Source of the DNA: Euperipatoides rowelli
Lineage: Eukaryota; Onychophora; Udeonychophora; Euonychophora; Peripatopsidae
Direction: 5' to 3' (one strand)
NCBI GenBank assembly: GCA_003024985.2
Contig: PXIH01S0000150.1
Length of the DNA: 64,000 bases
Positions 44,883 through 55,072 of the stretch are shown here, in pieces. A program made the position numbers and the translations under genes. The notes under the pieces were generated by a model. The model was not told the DNA's origin and did no database searches. It saw only the letters and a program-made list of their open reading frames with translations. Positions within the stretch are counted from its first letter, which is position 1, and each line of letters opens with the position of its first letter.

Positions 44883-45740
44883 ATGATAAAAGTGAAAATC
44901 ATAGCAGACTCTTTAGCCCCTTCAAACATTAGACTAACTACATTTGTACTAATATATCCTAGATTTATACACTCTGAATTCATGACACATCGCGTTTTTT
45001 CACGTAATTCATCAAGCTCCAGGGCTATTCCTGTTGTTAAACAGATTGAGGAAATAAAGGCTAATCCTGCAATTCCTTTAATATTTAAAAAAAATAAGCA
45101 AGGAATGCAAGGTGGAGAACCTATTGAAAAACAAGACGCTGCAATTGAAGCTTGGCTTTCAGGATGTAATAAAGCCATTGAAGTCGCAGAGCAATTAATA
45201 AAAATGGATGTACATAAACAACATGTTAATCGAATTCTTGAACCCTTTGCTCACATCACTGTAGTAGTCACAGCTACAAGTTGGGATAATTTTTTTGCTT
45301 TAAGATATCATCCAGATGCTCAACCAGAAATTTATGAATTAGCCAAACAAATGTGGAAAATTTACTCAACTAATAAAGCTGAAAATTTAGAAGAAGGCAA
45401 ATGGCATTTACCCTTCATAAATGAACAAGACTATCTAGAAATTTCCTCTGCAAAAAACACCTCGGATCCAAAAATACTTAATAAAATTCTTATTAAACGT
45501 TCTGTTGCTAGGTGTGCTCGTGTTTCATACAAAAACCATAATGGGACAAATGCTACAATAGAGCAGGATGAACGGCTTTATAAACTACTTATAGGAAATT
45601 CACCTGTACATGCTTCTCCTGCTGAACATCAAGCTATGGCTATTGGAGATCCTAAAGTACATTCTGGGAATTTAAGAGGTTGGATTCAGTATAGAAAAAC
45701 ATTAGAAGGTGAAAGTATTTCTAAATTCAATAGCCTATAA
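44883..45740 (+). CDS. thyX: FAD-dependent thymidylate synthase ThyX
   Basis: 285 residues. The ThyX motif RHRxxSxNxxSxR appears as THRVFSRNSSSSR (35-47) with the first Arg replaced by Thr. The ending GDPKVHSGNLRGWIQYRKTL with HASPAEHQAMA also fits the longer ThyX type. It makes dTMP from dUMP with methylene-THF and FAD. A GAGGT site precedes the ATG. From memory, B. burgdorferi carries thyX on plasmid lp54, so a chromosomal copy beside flaB is a lineage difference. Codon use matches its surroundings. Confidence 0.93.
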   Translation: MIKVKIIADSLAPSNIRLTTFVLIYPRFIHSEFMTHRVFSRNSSSSRAIPVVKQIEEIKANPAIPLIFKKNKQGMQGGEPIEKQDAAIEAWLSGCNKAIEVAEQLIKMDVHKQHVNRILEPFAHITVVVTATSWDNFFALRYHPDAQPEIYELAKQMWKIYSTNKAENLEEGKWHLPFINEQDYLEISSAKNTSDPKILNKILIKRSVARCARVSYKNHNGTNATIEQDERLYKLLIGNSPVHASPAEHQAMAIGDPKVHSGNLRGWIQYRKTLEGESISKFNSL

Positions 45741-45859
45741 AACTATTTTATATAGCTTAAGCATTTTAAAACAAAACTCAGTACTACTTTAATGCATGAA
45801 AATCAACAAATTTATATGTATAATATTAAATAACATGTATAATATGGAAAGGTAATATC

Positions 45860-47869
45860 ATGAAGGGTTTTTTCATACCTGGCGTAGAAAATAGATATAA
45901 CACAAAAGAAACAAAAGAAGCAATGTTAGGACCTGAGAAAAAAAAAATAGATTCAGCTCAAGAAAAGTTGAAAAGCTATGAACAAGAAAACAAAGCTTGG
46001 CAAATCTTAAATAAAAAAATGAATAATCTAAATTCAATAGCCAAGGAACTAAGTTCTTTAAACAGTCCTTTTAACCAAATGGGGGGATTTTCTAGTGATG
46101 ACAACATACTAACATTATCAACACAAATTGCAGCAAAAAAAGGTGAATATCAAATTGATGTTAACAAAATTGCAAGTGCTGACATTTTTTTATCTAAAGA
46201 CTTTAAAACAAATGAAATTGAAATACCAAAAGGAAACTATACCTTTTTAATTGGTAAAAAAGAAATCAAGATAAAAAATGATGGTAATATAAACCTTCTA
46301 ATAGCAGACATAAATAAAAATGGAAAAGACTTTTTAACTGCCAAAATTGTTAAAAGTGATTTAAAAGGCAATAGTAAACTAATATTAGAATCTTTACAGA
46401 AAGGTAAAGAAAATCAACTTATTCTCAAAGACAAGGCATTCGAACTTGCTCAACAAATAGAAATGTTAGGAGAATTTCAAACAAATTTTATACCAGTACT
46501 TGAAAAAACTGTAAAAGAACAAATGAGTAAACAAAATAATATTAATTTTGCTGAAAATATGCTAATCCTAAATCCCTTGTCAGAATTATCAATACGCATA
46601 CCAGAAGATATATTAATAACAAAAAAAACAAAAATAAAATTTTCGATTAAATATGAAGATTCAGATATACAAGAAAAAAATAATAAAATTATATTTAAAC
46701 CAGGTGAAACAAGCTTTCAAGACGCAAAAGTTGAAAGTGAAGAAAGTATAGTTGACTTTGAATCAAATGAAAATAAACAATTAGAAGAAAAAACATATAT
46801 ATCAATTAACTTACTTAAGCTATACGGAAAAGAAAATCTATTTGAACCTGATTTAATCAATGTTTCAAGCCAATTTGAAGAAATGCAAATTGAAATAGGC
46901 AATAAACTATCTGATCTTGAAGAATTAGTATTTGAAAACAAGATAAACAGCAAAGCAATAATAATAAAAAACATTGAAATTTATGACCCTAGGAATCGAG
47001 AAGGATATTTACCTTTAAATGCAAAGTCTTTTGCAGAAAATGCCAGAATTAAATTAGACGGTGTTGATATTGAACGCAATACCAATCAAATAAAAGATTT
47101 AATCCCCAATATAACTCTAACTTTAAAAAACATTTCAGAAAAAACCGTTACTGCAAAAGTAAAACCAGATTATGAAGGAATAAAAAATGCATTAACACAA
47201 TTTTTAATAGCCTACAACGAAGTAGCAGCTCAACTAAACATTACAAGTGCAAATCAGCAAATATCTGAAAATCAAGAATCGGATATAATTGAAGAAGCAG
47301 CAACAGGATCTATTTTAACAGAAAAAGAAAAAGAAGAAGCATATAAAAACCTTGGAACATTAAGAACAGAGTTGTTTTTAAAAAATATTATACTACAACT
47401 TAATGATATAATGTTTAAACCCTACCAAACAGATGATCCTAATATCTCAATGATCAACCAAATTGGAGTTTACACAAATTCCATTTCATCAACAGGCAAT
47501 TTAAGTAGATACTTAAAACTTAAATATGAAAAATTCAAAGAATTAATAGAAAATAATTCACTTGCTATCAAAGAATTGTTTTCACAAGATACAAATGGAG
47601 ATAAAATTATAGATTCTGGACTTGCAAAAGAAATAAGTGACTATTTAACGCCGTTCATTAGATTCGGAGGAGTTATAAAGAATAGAATTAAATATTCTGA
47701 TACTAAAGTTGCAAAACAAAAAGAAACTGTTGAAGATTATAAAACAAAATACATAAAAAAAGAAAAAAAAGTTGAAGGAGAACTTAATGCACTTGATAGT
47801 GCATTAAAAAAAATGCAAGAACAAAGCAAACAATTAAAATCACTAAACATCCAACAAAACAACAATTAA
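45860..47869 (+). CDS. fliD: Flagellar filament cap protein FliD
   Basis: 669 residues. N-terminal IPGVENRYNTKETKEAMLGPEKKKI and the coiled-coil helix with LKSYEQENKAWQILNKKMNN fit FliD, as do the LSTQIAAKKGEYQIDVNKIA segment and the C-terminal coiled coil (VAKQKETVEDYKTKYIKKEK). It caps the periplasmic filament and helps flagellin assemble. An AAAGG site precedes the ATG. It lies downstream of thyX but 119 bases away, with its own probable promoter. Confidence 0.93.
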   Translation: MKGFFIPGVENRYNTKETKEAMLGPEKKKIDSAQEKLKSYEQENKAWQILNKKMNNLNSIAKELSSLNSPFNQMGGFSSDDNILTLSTQIAAKKGEYQIDVNKIASADIFLSKDFKTNEIEIPKGNYTFLIGKKEIKIKNDGNINLLIADINKNGKDFLTAKIVKSDLKGNSKLILESLQKGKENQLILKDKAFELAQQIEMLGEFQTNFIPVLEKTVKEQMSKQNNINFAENMLILNPLSELSIRIPEDILITKKTKIKFSIKYEDSDIQEKNNKIIFKPGETSFQDAKVESEESIVDFESNENKQLEEKTYISINLLKLYGKENLFEPDLINVSSQFEEMQIEIGNKLSDLEELVFENKINSKAIIIKNIEIYDPRNREGYLPLNAKSFAENARIKLDGVDIERNTNQIKDLIPNITLTLKNISEKTVTAKVKPDYEGIKNALTQFLIAYNEVAAQLNITSANQQISENQESDIIEEAATGSILTEKEKEEAYKNLGTLRTELFLKNIILQLNDIMFKPYQTDDPNISMINQIGVYTNSISSTGNLSRYLKLKYEKFKELIENNSLAIKELFSQDTNGDKIIDSGLAKEISDYLTPFIRFGGVIKNRIKYSDTKVAKQKETVEDYKTKYIKKEKKVEGELNALDSALKKMQEQSKQLKSLNIQQNNN

Positions 47870-47908
47870 ACTATATATGTGGTTAATTTATACTTCTTTA
47901 AGTAGTAA

Positions 47909-47937
47909 TTGACTTTTCTATCTAAAAGTAATATTAT
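47909..47937 (+). promoter_or_regulatory. Sigma-70 promoter of the paired lipoprotein genes
   Basis: TTGACT (47909-47914), a 17-base spacer and TATTAT (47932-47937). It is directly followed by an AAGGAGGT site and the ATG at 47956, implying a leader of only about 12-15 bases. Confidence 0.75.
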
Positions 47938-47955
47938 GAAAAAAAAGGAGGTAAA

Positions 47956-48729
47956 ATGTTAAAATTTACACAACTAGCAATAGTGTTGTTAGTTATTTTA
48001 AGTTCATGTTCAACACAAGCAAGTACCAAAATTAAGAAAAGGATCATTAGTGTTAAAGATATAAAAATTCCTATTAAATACTCTAACACAATGGGCATAA
48101 ATGATCGGGAAAAGTTTGAACAAGCAACACTAAATATTAAAATAGAAATTGATGAGGAGTTATTGTGGAAAGTAAACTCAGAAAAGGATTTACATAAAAC
48201 AACTTCAAACAGTAATTTATGGCTTACTTATACAATTAACAATGAGAAATATTATATTCCACCCAATAATTGGCTTGCACATTATGAATATAATAAAAGA
48301 TTTAATGACATAATGACAAATGAAATACAAGATGATATACCAGAAAATAAAATAATGTCGATAACAAACTTAATAAGTCAGCCAATAATTTATGACAATA
48401 ATGATAATAAAGCTAAACTAAAGTCATACTACCTTAAACAAAAAGACGGCAGTCGACCTAGTGAATTTTTTTTGATGATAAAAAATGAAAATCCAGATAC
48501 GAATTCATTCCCTAATATTATAATTCAAGGTCATGGCGATAATAGAAAATATGTTAATGCATTTCTCGATATTCTCACACAATTAACTAGAATGGAAAGT
48601 TCTAAGGTACAGTCCTTATTAGAACTAATAAAAGATACAAGAAATGAAGAAAAAAATGAAATTGATAACGACGACCTGAATGAAGAAGAAAATGAGGAAG
48701 AAAATAAGGAGGAGGATCATCAGTCATGA
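47956..48729 (+). CDS. Lipoprotein, first of a paralogous pair
   Basis: 257 residues. Signal LAIVLLVILSSCS with the lipobox cysteine at about 19. The body shares a clear pattern with the next gene: KIPIKYSN, LNIKIEIDEELLWKV, then LWLTYTINNEKYYIPPNNWL. The last 30 residues are almost only Glu, Asn, Asp and Lys (NEEENEEENKEED). No known family was recognised. Its own promoter and a strong ribosome site precede it, and its stop overlaps the next start as ATGA. Probably surface exposed; function unknown. Confidence 0.8.
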   Translation: MLKFTQLAIVLLVILSSCSTQASTKIKKRIISVKDIKIPIKYSNTMGINDREKFEQATLNIKIEIDEELLWKVNSEKDLHKTTSNSNLWLTYTINNEKYYIPPNNWLAHYEYNKRFNDIMTNEIQDDIPENKIMSITNLISQPIIYDNNDNKAKLKSYYLKQKDGSRPSEFFLMIKNENPDTNSFPNIIIQGHGDNRKYVNAFLDILTQLTRMESSKVQSLLELIKDTRNEEKNEIDNDDLNEEENEEENKEEDHQS

Positions 48730-49472
48730 AAAAAAGTTACAAAATAATTAATTTGATAATTTTGATAATAATCTTAGCTTTAGTATCATGTAATATAGGA
48801 AAAATAGATACTCAAACTAAAAAACAGTCATTAAATAACATACAAATTCAAATTCCCATTAAATACTCAACAACAAGTAATAAAGATGATAAATTAGAGA
48901 ATTTTCAAGACACTAATCTTGTCATCAGAATGGAAATTGATGAAGAAATCATAGATACAATAAAAACAAAAGATGATTTAAGAAAAGCTTCTGATCAGGG
49001 TCATTTATGGCTTACCTATACAATTAAGGATGAAAAGTATTTCATTAAATCCAATAATTTGCTTTCGCATTGGGAATTAATTAGAGTCTATAATAGTAAT
49101 AATAGACAATTAAACAACAGTAGTATAGATAATCAAACAAATCTAGTTAAAACTGCATTGGATATTCCAAAAATATATAACAAATTGAATGAGTTTAGTG
49201 TAATAAAAATGTATCAAAAGAGAACAGTAGTGTTAAATAACAATACTAATAGAGTAGAAAAACAGACCGACCACCTTCTAATGATTAGTAATAAACCAAG
49301 TTTTTTTCCAAGCATTGCAATAAATTATTATACACTTGATTATAAAGAATTCTACAACTTACATCGTACACTGAGTAATAAGTCATTACCTATTATGTTA
49401 GCTATATTAGAAGAAATCAAAACTCTTCAACTTAAAAATCAAAATATGAAATTAGTTAATGAATCTAGTTAG
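48726..49472 (+). CDS. Lipoprotein, second of the paralogous pair
   Basis: 248 residues. Signal IINLIILIIILALVSC with cysteine near 22. It repeats the layout of the preceding gene (IQIPIKYSTTSNK, VIRMEIDEEI, LWLTYTIKDEKYFIKSNNLL) with low to moderate identity, so the pair is an old tandem duplication. The four-base overlap and GGAGGAGG site indicate coupling. Its 3' end lies in a 17-bp tandem repeat; the last residues LVNESS and the stop are encoded there, so repeat changes could alter the tail. Confidence 0.8.
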   Translation: MKKSYKIINLIILIIILALVSCNIGKIDTQTKKQSLNNIQIQIPIKYSTTSNKDDKLENFQDTNLVIRMEIDEEIIDTIKTKDDLRKASDQGHLWLTYTIKDEKYFIKSNNLLSHWELIRVYNSNNRQLNNSSIDNQTNLVKTALDIPKIYNKLNEFSVIKMYQKRTVVLNNNTNRVEKQTDHLLMISNKPSFFPSIAINYYTLDYKEFYNLHRTLSNKSLPIMLAILEEIKTLQLKNQNMKLVNESS

Positions 49473-49519
49473 TTAATGAATCTAGTTAGTTAATGAATCT
49501 AGTTAGTTAATGAATTTAG
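49452..49519 (+). repeat. Four tandem copies of a 17-bp unit at the lipoprotein gene end
   Basis: ttagttaatgaatctag repeats at 49452, 49469, 49486 and 49503; the fourth has one change. The gene's TAG (49470-49472) lies in the second copy. Each unit is not a multiple of three, but every frame soon meets a stop. The array runs into the terminator stem. Confidence 0.95.
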
Positions 49520-49550
49520 TTAGTTATTACAAAATGTAGTAACTAACTAA
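49516..49550 (+). terminator. Hairpin after the lipoprotein pair
   Basis: Stem ttagttagttattac / gtagtaactaactaa (14 of 15 paired) with a five-base loop, continuous with the 17-bp repeat array. It separates the lipoprotein pair from convergent nagB. Confidence 0.7.
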
Positions 49551-49582
49551 ATAATATAAGAAAAGTCTATTAATTAAATTTT

Positions 49583-50386
49583 CTATAAGTCATTGTCAAA
49601 ATTATCGTTTTCAATATTATTAAAATATTTTACTGTACCAAATTTTAATTCATAAGTAGCAGCTTCATCACAAACGATTAGAGCTTTTGGATGTAATTGT
49701 AATGCACTAACTGTCCACATATGGCTAACACCTTTTTCTATCCCATGTTTCAAAGCTCGAGCTTTACTATGGCCATTGACTAAAATCAAAACTTCCTTAG
49801 AATCCATTATCGTACCTACTCCCACAGTTAAAGCATTCTTTGGTACCAATGTTATATCTCCATTAAAAAATCTTGAATTTGCAATTATTGTATCTTGAGT
49901 TAATATTTTTAATCTTGTTCTTGAATTTAAAGAAGATCCAGGTTCATTAAACGCAATATGTCCATCTGGTCCAATACCCCCAATAAATAACATAATGCCA
50001 CCATAAGCTCTGATCTTCTTTTCATAATTTTCACATTCTTCCACATAATTTTTCACATTCCCATTAAGAATATTTACATTATCTTTTATAATATCTATAT
50101 GTGAAAAAAAATTATTCCACATAAATGAATAATAACTCTCAGGATGTTCCTTTGGTAAATTGACATATTCATCCATGTTAAAAGTAATAACATGTTTAAA
50201 AGATACCTTATTAGCTTTTACAAGATCAATTAAACATTTATACATCCCAATAGGGGAACTACCTGTTGGAAGTCCTAAAATAAATGGTTTATCTTTTGTA
50301 GCCCTAAACTCTACTATTACTTTTGCTACATAGTTTGCTGCCCATCTTGAAAGAACATCATAAGTTGGTCTAATAATTAATCTCAT
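49583..50386 (-). CDS. nagB: Glucosamine-6-phosphate deaminase
   Basis: 267 residues, the E. coli length. Catalytic D72 in TFNMDEYV, and the D-x-H-x4-E triad in [17 protein letters not shown]. The P-loop-like [12 protein letters not shown] binds the sugar phosphate. It turns glucosamine-6-P into fructose-6-P and ammonia, feeding chitobiose and GlcNAc from tick or host into glycolysis. It lies 12 bases after nagA in a two-gene operon. Confidence 0.96.
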   Translation of the reverse strand: MRLIIRPTYDVLSRWAANYVAKVIVEFRATKDKPFILGLPTGSSPIGMYKCLIDLVKANKVSFKHVITFNMDEYVNLPKEHPESYYSFMWNNFFSHIDIIKDNVNILNGNVKNYVEECENYEKKIRAYGGIMLFIGGIGPDGHIAFNEPGSSLNSRTRLKILTQDTIIANSRFFNGDITLVPKNALTVGVGTIMDSKEVLILVNGHSKARALKHGIEKGVSHMWTVSALQLHPKALIVCDEAATYELKFGTVKYFNNIENDNFDNDL

Positions 50387-50398
50387 AGTTACCTCATA

Positions 50399-51607
50399 TT
50401 ATAATTTATTAAAAATAATTTTAGATTCTATCATTGTAAGTTTTAAATCTAAATTTATGTCAAAAACATTAAGATTAGCAACATATCCATGACAAATCAT
50501 GCCCTTATTATACATATTAATAACTTTCATAGGGTTATAAGAACTAACTTGAACTGCATCATTTATGCTATATCCAAAATTTATCAAATTTTTAAACCCT
50601 TGCAACATAGTCGTAGCAGAACCAGCTATTATATTAGCTTTCACAGTATAAAAAAGTCCATCTTTAATATAAACTTCCTCACCATTTGCCATTAAAACTC
50701 CTGACGGTTGTAACGCTGGTGCTATGCCATCAGATACCAATACTATTTTGCTAATATCTTTTATTTTATTAAGCATAAGAACAAGCTTTGGATGTACATG
50801 ATGACCATCAGCAATAACCTCACAAGAAACATCCCCATGGATCAAAATTGCCCCAACTGCATTTGGATTTCTATGATCAAGCTTAGACATTGCATTAAAC
50901 AAATGAGTAGTATGAGTAATACCAACTTGAAAACCTTCTATCATATTCTCATATGTTGCATTTGTATGCCCTGCTTGTAAAGTTATATTATGATCAAGAC
51001 AAAATAAAGCAAACTCTCGCATATTTTTAAGTTCAGGAGCAACTGTAATAGCTAATATATTAGTTCTTCGTCTCCCATTAGAATCTATAAAAACACCACC
51101 AGCTGCCTCAATAAATTTCTTCATCACTTCAATATCAGGTTCCAGAAGATAAATAGCTGGATGTCCACCGTTTTTATCTGGAGAAATAAAAGGACCTTCA
51201 AGATGTAAGCCAAGAATTTTAGCACCTTCTTCTTGTCCCATTGCCGACACACAAGCCTTTATAATAGCTATCATCTCATCAACAAACCTTGAATAAAGAG
51301 TTGCCAAGAAACAAACAGTACCATAATTGGCCAAATGTTTTGACATTTCTAACATAGCTTCTTTACTACATTGATCAGTACCAAGTCCATAAAAACCATG
51401 AATATGATTATCATAAAGACCCGGTGTAATATATCCACCTTTAACATCTATCATTTCAAAATCATCAATATTCAACTTCTTCAATCTAGAAGTTGTAACA
51501 ACATCAATAATTTTACCATCTCGAACTATTACAGCTGAATCTTCTATTCTATCATTTCCTGTTAAAACTGCTTTTGAATTATATAAACAATAACTAAACA
51601 TATACAA
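50399..51607 (-). CDS. nagA: N-acetylglucosamine-6-phosphate deacetylase
   Basis: 402 residues of the amidohydrolase type. Metal motif DNHIHG (H68, H70), metal-binding Glu in LGLHLEGPFIS, His ligands in QAGHTNATY and THLFNAMSKLDHRNPN, and catalytic Asp in LVSDGIAP. It removes acetyl from GlcNAc-6-P so that NagB can act. First gene of nagA-nagB; another ATG two codons in is possible. Confidence 0.95.
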   Translation of the reverse strand: MYMFSYCLYNSKAVLTGNDRIEDSAVIVRDGKIIDVVTTSRLKKLNIDDFEMIDVKGGYITPGLYDNHIHGFYGLGTDQCSKEAMLEMSKHLANYGTVCFLATLYSRFVDEMIAIIKACVSAMGQEEGAKILGLHLEGPFISPDKNGGHPAIYLLEPDIEVMKKFIEAAGGVFIDSNGRRRTNILAITVAPELKNMREFALFCLDHNITLQAGHTNATYENMIEGFQVGITHTTHLFNAMSKLDHRNPNAVGAILIHGDVSCEVIADGHHVHPKLVLMLNKIKDISKIVLVSDGIAPALQPSGVLMANGEEVYIKDGLFYTVKANIIAGSATTMLQGFKNLINFGYSINDAVQVSSYNPMKVINMYNKGMICHGYVANLNVFDINLDLKLTMIESKIIFNKL

Positions 51608-51671
51608 AACCTTAAATAATAATATTTTATACTCTTATTGTAACATGAAATAATTTAATAATAACAATAAA

Positions 51672-52292
51672 CTATTGTAATCTTGCTCTCATTAGTTCCA
51701 TATGTATTTTAGATACTTCTTCAAAGTTTAAAACCGAAAAAAATGCATCAATATACTCTATTCTTCTATTCTGATATTTCAAATAATAAGCATGTTCCCA
51801 AACATCAATACCTATTATAGGATCAAAGTTTTGCATTATAGGACTATCCTGATTAGGTGTAGAAATAATTTTTAATTTTTTATCTTCAGTAAGAACTAAC
51901 CATACCCAACCACTACCAAATAATTTTAAAGTTGTATCTTTTAATTGTTCTTTCAAACCTTCTAAATTTCCAAATTCTGCATTTACTACACTAGCAAAAT
52001 CTATACTTATTGTACTCTTATTACCTGGTTTTAAAATCCTAAAATAAAGAATATGATTTAAATATCCCCCGCCATTGTTTCTTATTGTTGCTTGTAAATC
52101 TTGGGGAAAGTTGTTTATATTTTTTAATATGTCATTTATATCATTAAATTTATTCTCACATTGCTCAAGAGCAATATTTAAATTTGTTGTATAAGCATTA
52201 TGATGCTTAGTATGATGTAATTCCATAGTTATAGCATCTATGTAAGGTTCAACAGCAGTATAACTGTATCCAATATCTGGTAATTTAAACAT
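51672..52292 (-). CDS. sodA: Superoxide dismutase, Mn/Fe family
   Basis: 206 residues. Metal ligands: H26 in [11 protein letters not shown], the His of [11 protein letters not shown], and Asp/His of [18 protein letters not shown]. The usual GGH-x-NH reads GGGYLNH here, replacing a second-shell His with Tyr, while the ligand His is kept. Borrelia has no iron requirement to speak of, so manganese is likely. It lies 17 bases after secA on the same strand. Confidence 0.94.
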   Translation of the reverse strand: MFKLPDIGYSYTAVEPYIDAITMELHHTKHHNAYTTNLNIALEQCENKFNDINDILKNINNFPQDLQATIRNNGGGYLNHILYFRILKPGNKSTISIDFASVVNAEFGNLEGLKEQLKDTTLKLFGSGWVWLVLTEDKKLKIISTPNQDSPIMQNFDPIIGIDVWEHAYYLKYQNRRIEYIDAFFSVLNFEEVSKIHMELMRARLQ

Positions 52293-52309
52293 ACAAACTC
52301 CTTATAATT

Positions 52310-55009
52310 TTAATTTTGTCCATGACAATTTTTATATTTTTTCTTATTGCCACAATAACATGACTCGTTTCTACCAAGTTTAGGCATAGCTCTTGTTATT
52401 TGAACTGGACAATCATTGTTATTCTCTGTGTTAACTACATTAAATTTTTTATGCATAGTTTGCATATCTCTAGGATGTCTCCTTGAATAATTACTATTAA
52501 CTTCCACATTTACCTGTAAAACGTGCTTTAAGGTTGAAATTTTAATATCTCTAATAAGTTCATCAAAAATTACAAAACTATCTTCTTTATATTCTGTTAT
52601 CGGATTTCTATTAGCATATGAGCGAAGATAAACAGAATCTCTAAGAGCATCCAAATTAGCAAGATGCTCTTGCCATTTCATGTCTATATTTTTCAAGTAT
52701 TCAAACCTTAAGAACGTATTTAACATCTCAGAACCAAGCAAATTTTCCTTTTTCAAAAGATTGGTATTAACATATTCAAGTACATTAGATTTTAAATAAG
52801 CAATATCCATACTCTGGTCTGCATGTAAATCATCAAATTTATAAGCAAAAAACAGCTTAAGTTCATTAATAACAAATTGAATATTATTGACTTTATGTTT
52901 TACTTTACTCTCTTCAATTAAAACATCTAAATATTCAATTGAAGTTAATAATATACGTTCCTTAATATTATTATCTTCAAGCATTGCATTACGTTGCTTA
53001 TAAATAAATTCTCTTTGTTTAGTAATAACGTCATCATACTCAAGAAGATGTTTTCTTATTTCAAAATTTCTATCCTCTACCCTTTTTTGTGCACTTAATA
53101 AAGATTTTGTTAAAAGTGAGTGTGTAATAGGTTCTCCAGAAGCCATACCAAGCTTTCCCATTATTGCCTTTAAACTATCTCCAGCAAAAAGACGAATTAA
53201 ATCATCTTCCAAAGATACATAGAATTTTGAACGTCCAGTATCCCCTTGCCTACCTGAACGTCCTCTTAGTTGATTATCAATCCTACGAGACTCATGTCGC
53301 TCACTGCCAATTACGTAAAGTCCACCAAGCTCTTTAACTTCTTCATAGTCTTTTATATAAATAGGTCTCTCGTTTTCTATTGCTTTTAAAAGTTCTTTTT
53401 TTTCTAAAGTAGCCCCAAATTTTTTTCTTACTCTGTGATCCAAGTTTCCACCAAGTTTAATGTCTGTACCACGACCAGCCATATTTGTTGCAATTGTTAC
53501 AGCATATTTAGAACCTGCTTCTGCAATAATTAAAGCTTCTCTGGAATGATTCTTAGCATTTAAAACTTCATGTTTTATCCCCTTCTTACGAAACATTTCA
53601 GAGAGAATTTCTGATTTCTCGATAGAAACTGTTCCAACTAAAACAGGTTGCCCACATTTATAAGCCTTATATACTTCTTCTGTTATTGCCTCAAACTTAA
53701 ATTTTTCCGTATAGTAAATAACATCATCCTCATCTATCCTAGCAACAAGCATATTAGTAGGAATTACAACAACATCAAGATTATATATCTTATGAAATTC
53801 CTTTGCTTCTGTATCGGCAGTACCTGTCATACCCGAAATCTTAGAAAACATTCTAAACAAATTCTGGAATGTTATTGTTGCTAAAGTTTTATTCTCTCTT
53901 GCTACCTTAATCCCCTCCTTCGCCTCTAATGCCTGATGAAGTCCATCCGAATAACGTCGTCCAGAAAGCACACGTCCTGTAAATTCATCAACAATTTCAA
54001 TTCCATTTTCACCTACTATGTATTCTCGATCTCTTGAAAACAACAGATTAGCCTTTAAGCATTGAGTTGCATAATGAACATAGTCAAAATTAGAGTCTGT
54101 ATAAAGTGAATCTTTTATTATATGTCTATCAATTAAAATTTGCTCAAGACTATTAAATCCTTGAGCTGTAAATAATACTCTCTTGCTTTTCTCATCTATT
54201 GTATAATCTCCTTTAAGTTCATCTATTTCAATCGGATAATCTCCTGTTTTTGGATCTTTTTCACACTCTTTCAGTTGATTAACTATGCCACTAATTTCTT
54301 GATAACCTTTAGAACTACTTGTTCCAGGTCCTGAAATAATTAAAGGAGTCCTAGCCTCATCTATTAAAATTGAATCAATTTCATCGATTATGCAATAATT
54401 AAAATTCTTTAACGCCTTGTGTAGAACATCTATTCTCATATTGTCTCTTAAATAATCAAAACCAAGCTCATTATTTGTAACATAAGTTATATCTTGCTCA
54501 TATTGCACCTTACGTGTCTGAGGGTCCATATTTGAAAGAACAACACCAACGTTAACTCCAAGTAAATCAAAAACAGGTTTCATCCATTGGAAATCTCTTA
54601 AAGCAAGGTAATCATTAACAGTAACAATTATTACACCTGACCCAGTTAAACTATTAAGATAAGCTGGGGCAACAGAAGACAAAGTTTTTCCTTCTCCTGT
54701 TTGCATCTCTATTATCTTACCCTCATTAAGAGCAAGACCAGCAATTATTTGAACGTCATAAGGACGCTCCTTCAGCATCCTTCTTGCAGCTTCACGTGCA
54801 AGTGCAAACGCTACTACTAGAACATCCGCTAAAGTTTTTCCACTCTTAAGTTCTGTTCTCAATTTTTCTGTTTCAAAGATAAAATCAAAATCTTGAAGGG
54901 AATTTGCCCAAACTTCTCTTTCATTTATTTCTCTAAGTAAAGGAAAATATAACTTTAAATCCCGTTTGTTTTTAGAACCTATAATAGTTTCAAGTAAAAC
55001 TCTTAGCAT
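52310..55009 (-). CDS. secA: Protein translocase ATPase SecA
   Basis: 899 residues, full length. Walker A MQTGEGKTL (102-110), DEID box in CIIDEIDSILIDEARTP, the second motor domain with ATNMAGRGTDIKLGGN and GRSGRQGDTGRSKFY, and the C-terminal zinc finger C-x-C-x8-C-H (CYCGNKKKYKNCH) that binds SecB or ribosomes. It drives preproteins through SecYEG. Starts at ATG 55009, divergent from the lipoprotein gene at 55073. Confidence 0.97.
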   Translation of the reverse strand: MLRVLLETIIGSKNKRDLKLYFPLLREINEREVWANSLQDFDFIFETEKLRTELKSGKTLADVLVVAFALAREAARRMLKERPYDVQIIAGLALNEGKIIEMQTGEGKTLSSVAPAYLNSLTGSGVIIVTVNDYLALRDFQWMKPVFDLLGVNVGVVLSNMDPQTRKVQYEQDITYVTNNELGFDYLRDNMRIDVLHKALKNFNYCIIDEIDSILIDEARTPLIISGPGTSSSKGYQEISGIVNQLKECEKDPKTGDYPIEIDELKGDYTIDEKSKRVLFTAQGFNSLEQILIDRHIIKDSLYTDSNFDYVHYATQCLKANLLFSRDREYIVGENGIEIVDEFTGRVLSGRRYSDGLHQALEAKEGIKVARENKTLATITFQNLFRMFSKISGMTGTADTEAKEFHKIYNLDVVVIPTNMLVARIDEDDVIYYTEKFKFEAITEEVYKAYKCGQPVLVGTVSIEKSEILSEMFRKKGIKHEVLNAKNHSREALIIAEAGSKYAVTIATNMAGRGTDIKLGGNLDHRVRKKFGATLEKKELLKAIENERPIYIKDYEEVKELGGLYVIGSERHESRRIDNQLRGRSGRQGDTGRSKFYVSLEDDLIRLFAGDSLKAIMGKLGMASGEPITHSLLTKSLLSAQKRVEDRNFEIRKHLLEYDDVITKQREFIYKQRNAMLEDNNIKERILLTSIEYLDVLIEESKVKHKVNNIQFVINELKLFFAYKFDDLHADQSMDIAYLKSNVLEYVNTNLLKKENLLGSEMLNTFLRFEYLKNIDMKWQEHLANLDALRDSVYLRSYANRNPITEYKEDSFVIFDELIRDIKISTLKHVLQVNVEVNSNYSRRHPRDMQTMHKKFNVVNTENNNDCPVQITRAMPKLGRNESCYCGNKKKYKNCHGQN

Positions 55010-55033
55010 GCTAATTAAATACTCCCCTAATGA

Positions 55034-55063
55034 TTGACTTAATCTTAGTTAAAATAATAACAT
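55034..55063 (+). promoter_or_regulatory. Possible promoter giving a leaderless transcript for the 55073 gene
   Basis: TTGACT (55034-55039), an 18-base spacer and TAACAT (55058-55063). Transcription would begin a few bases before the ATG at 55073, which has no ribosome site. The -10 is weak. Confidence 0.35.
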
Positions 55064-55072
55064 TCAATTATT

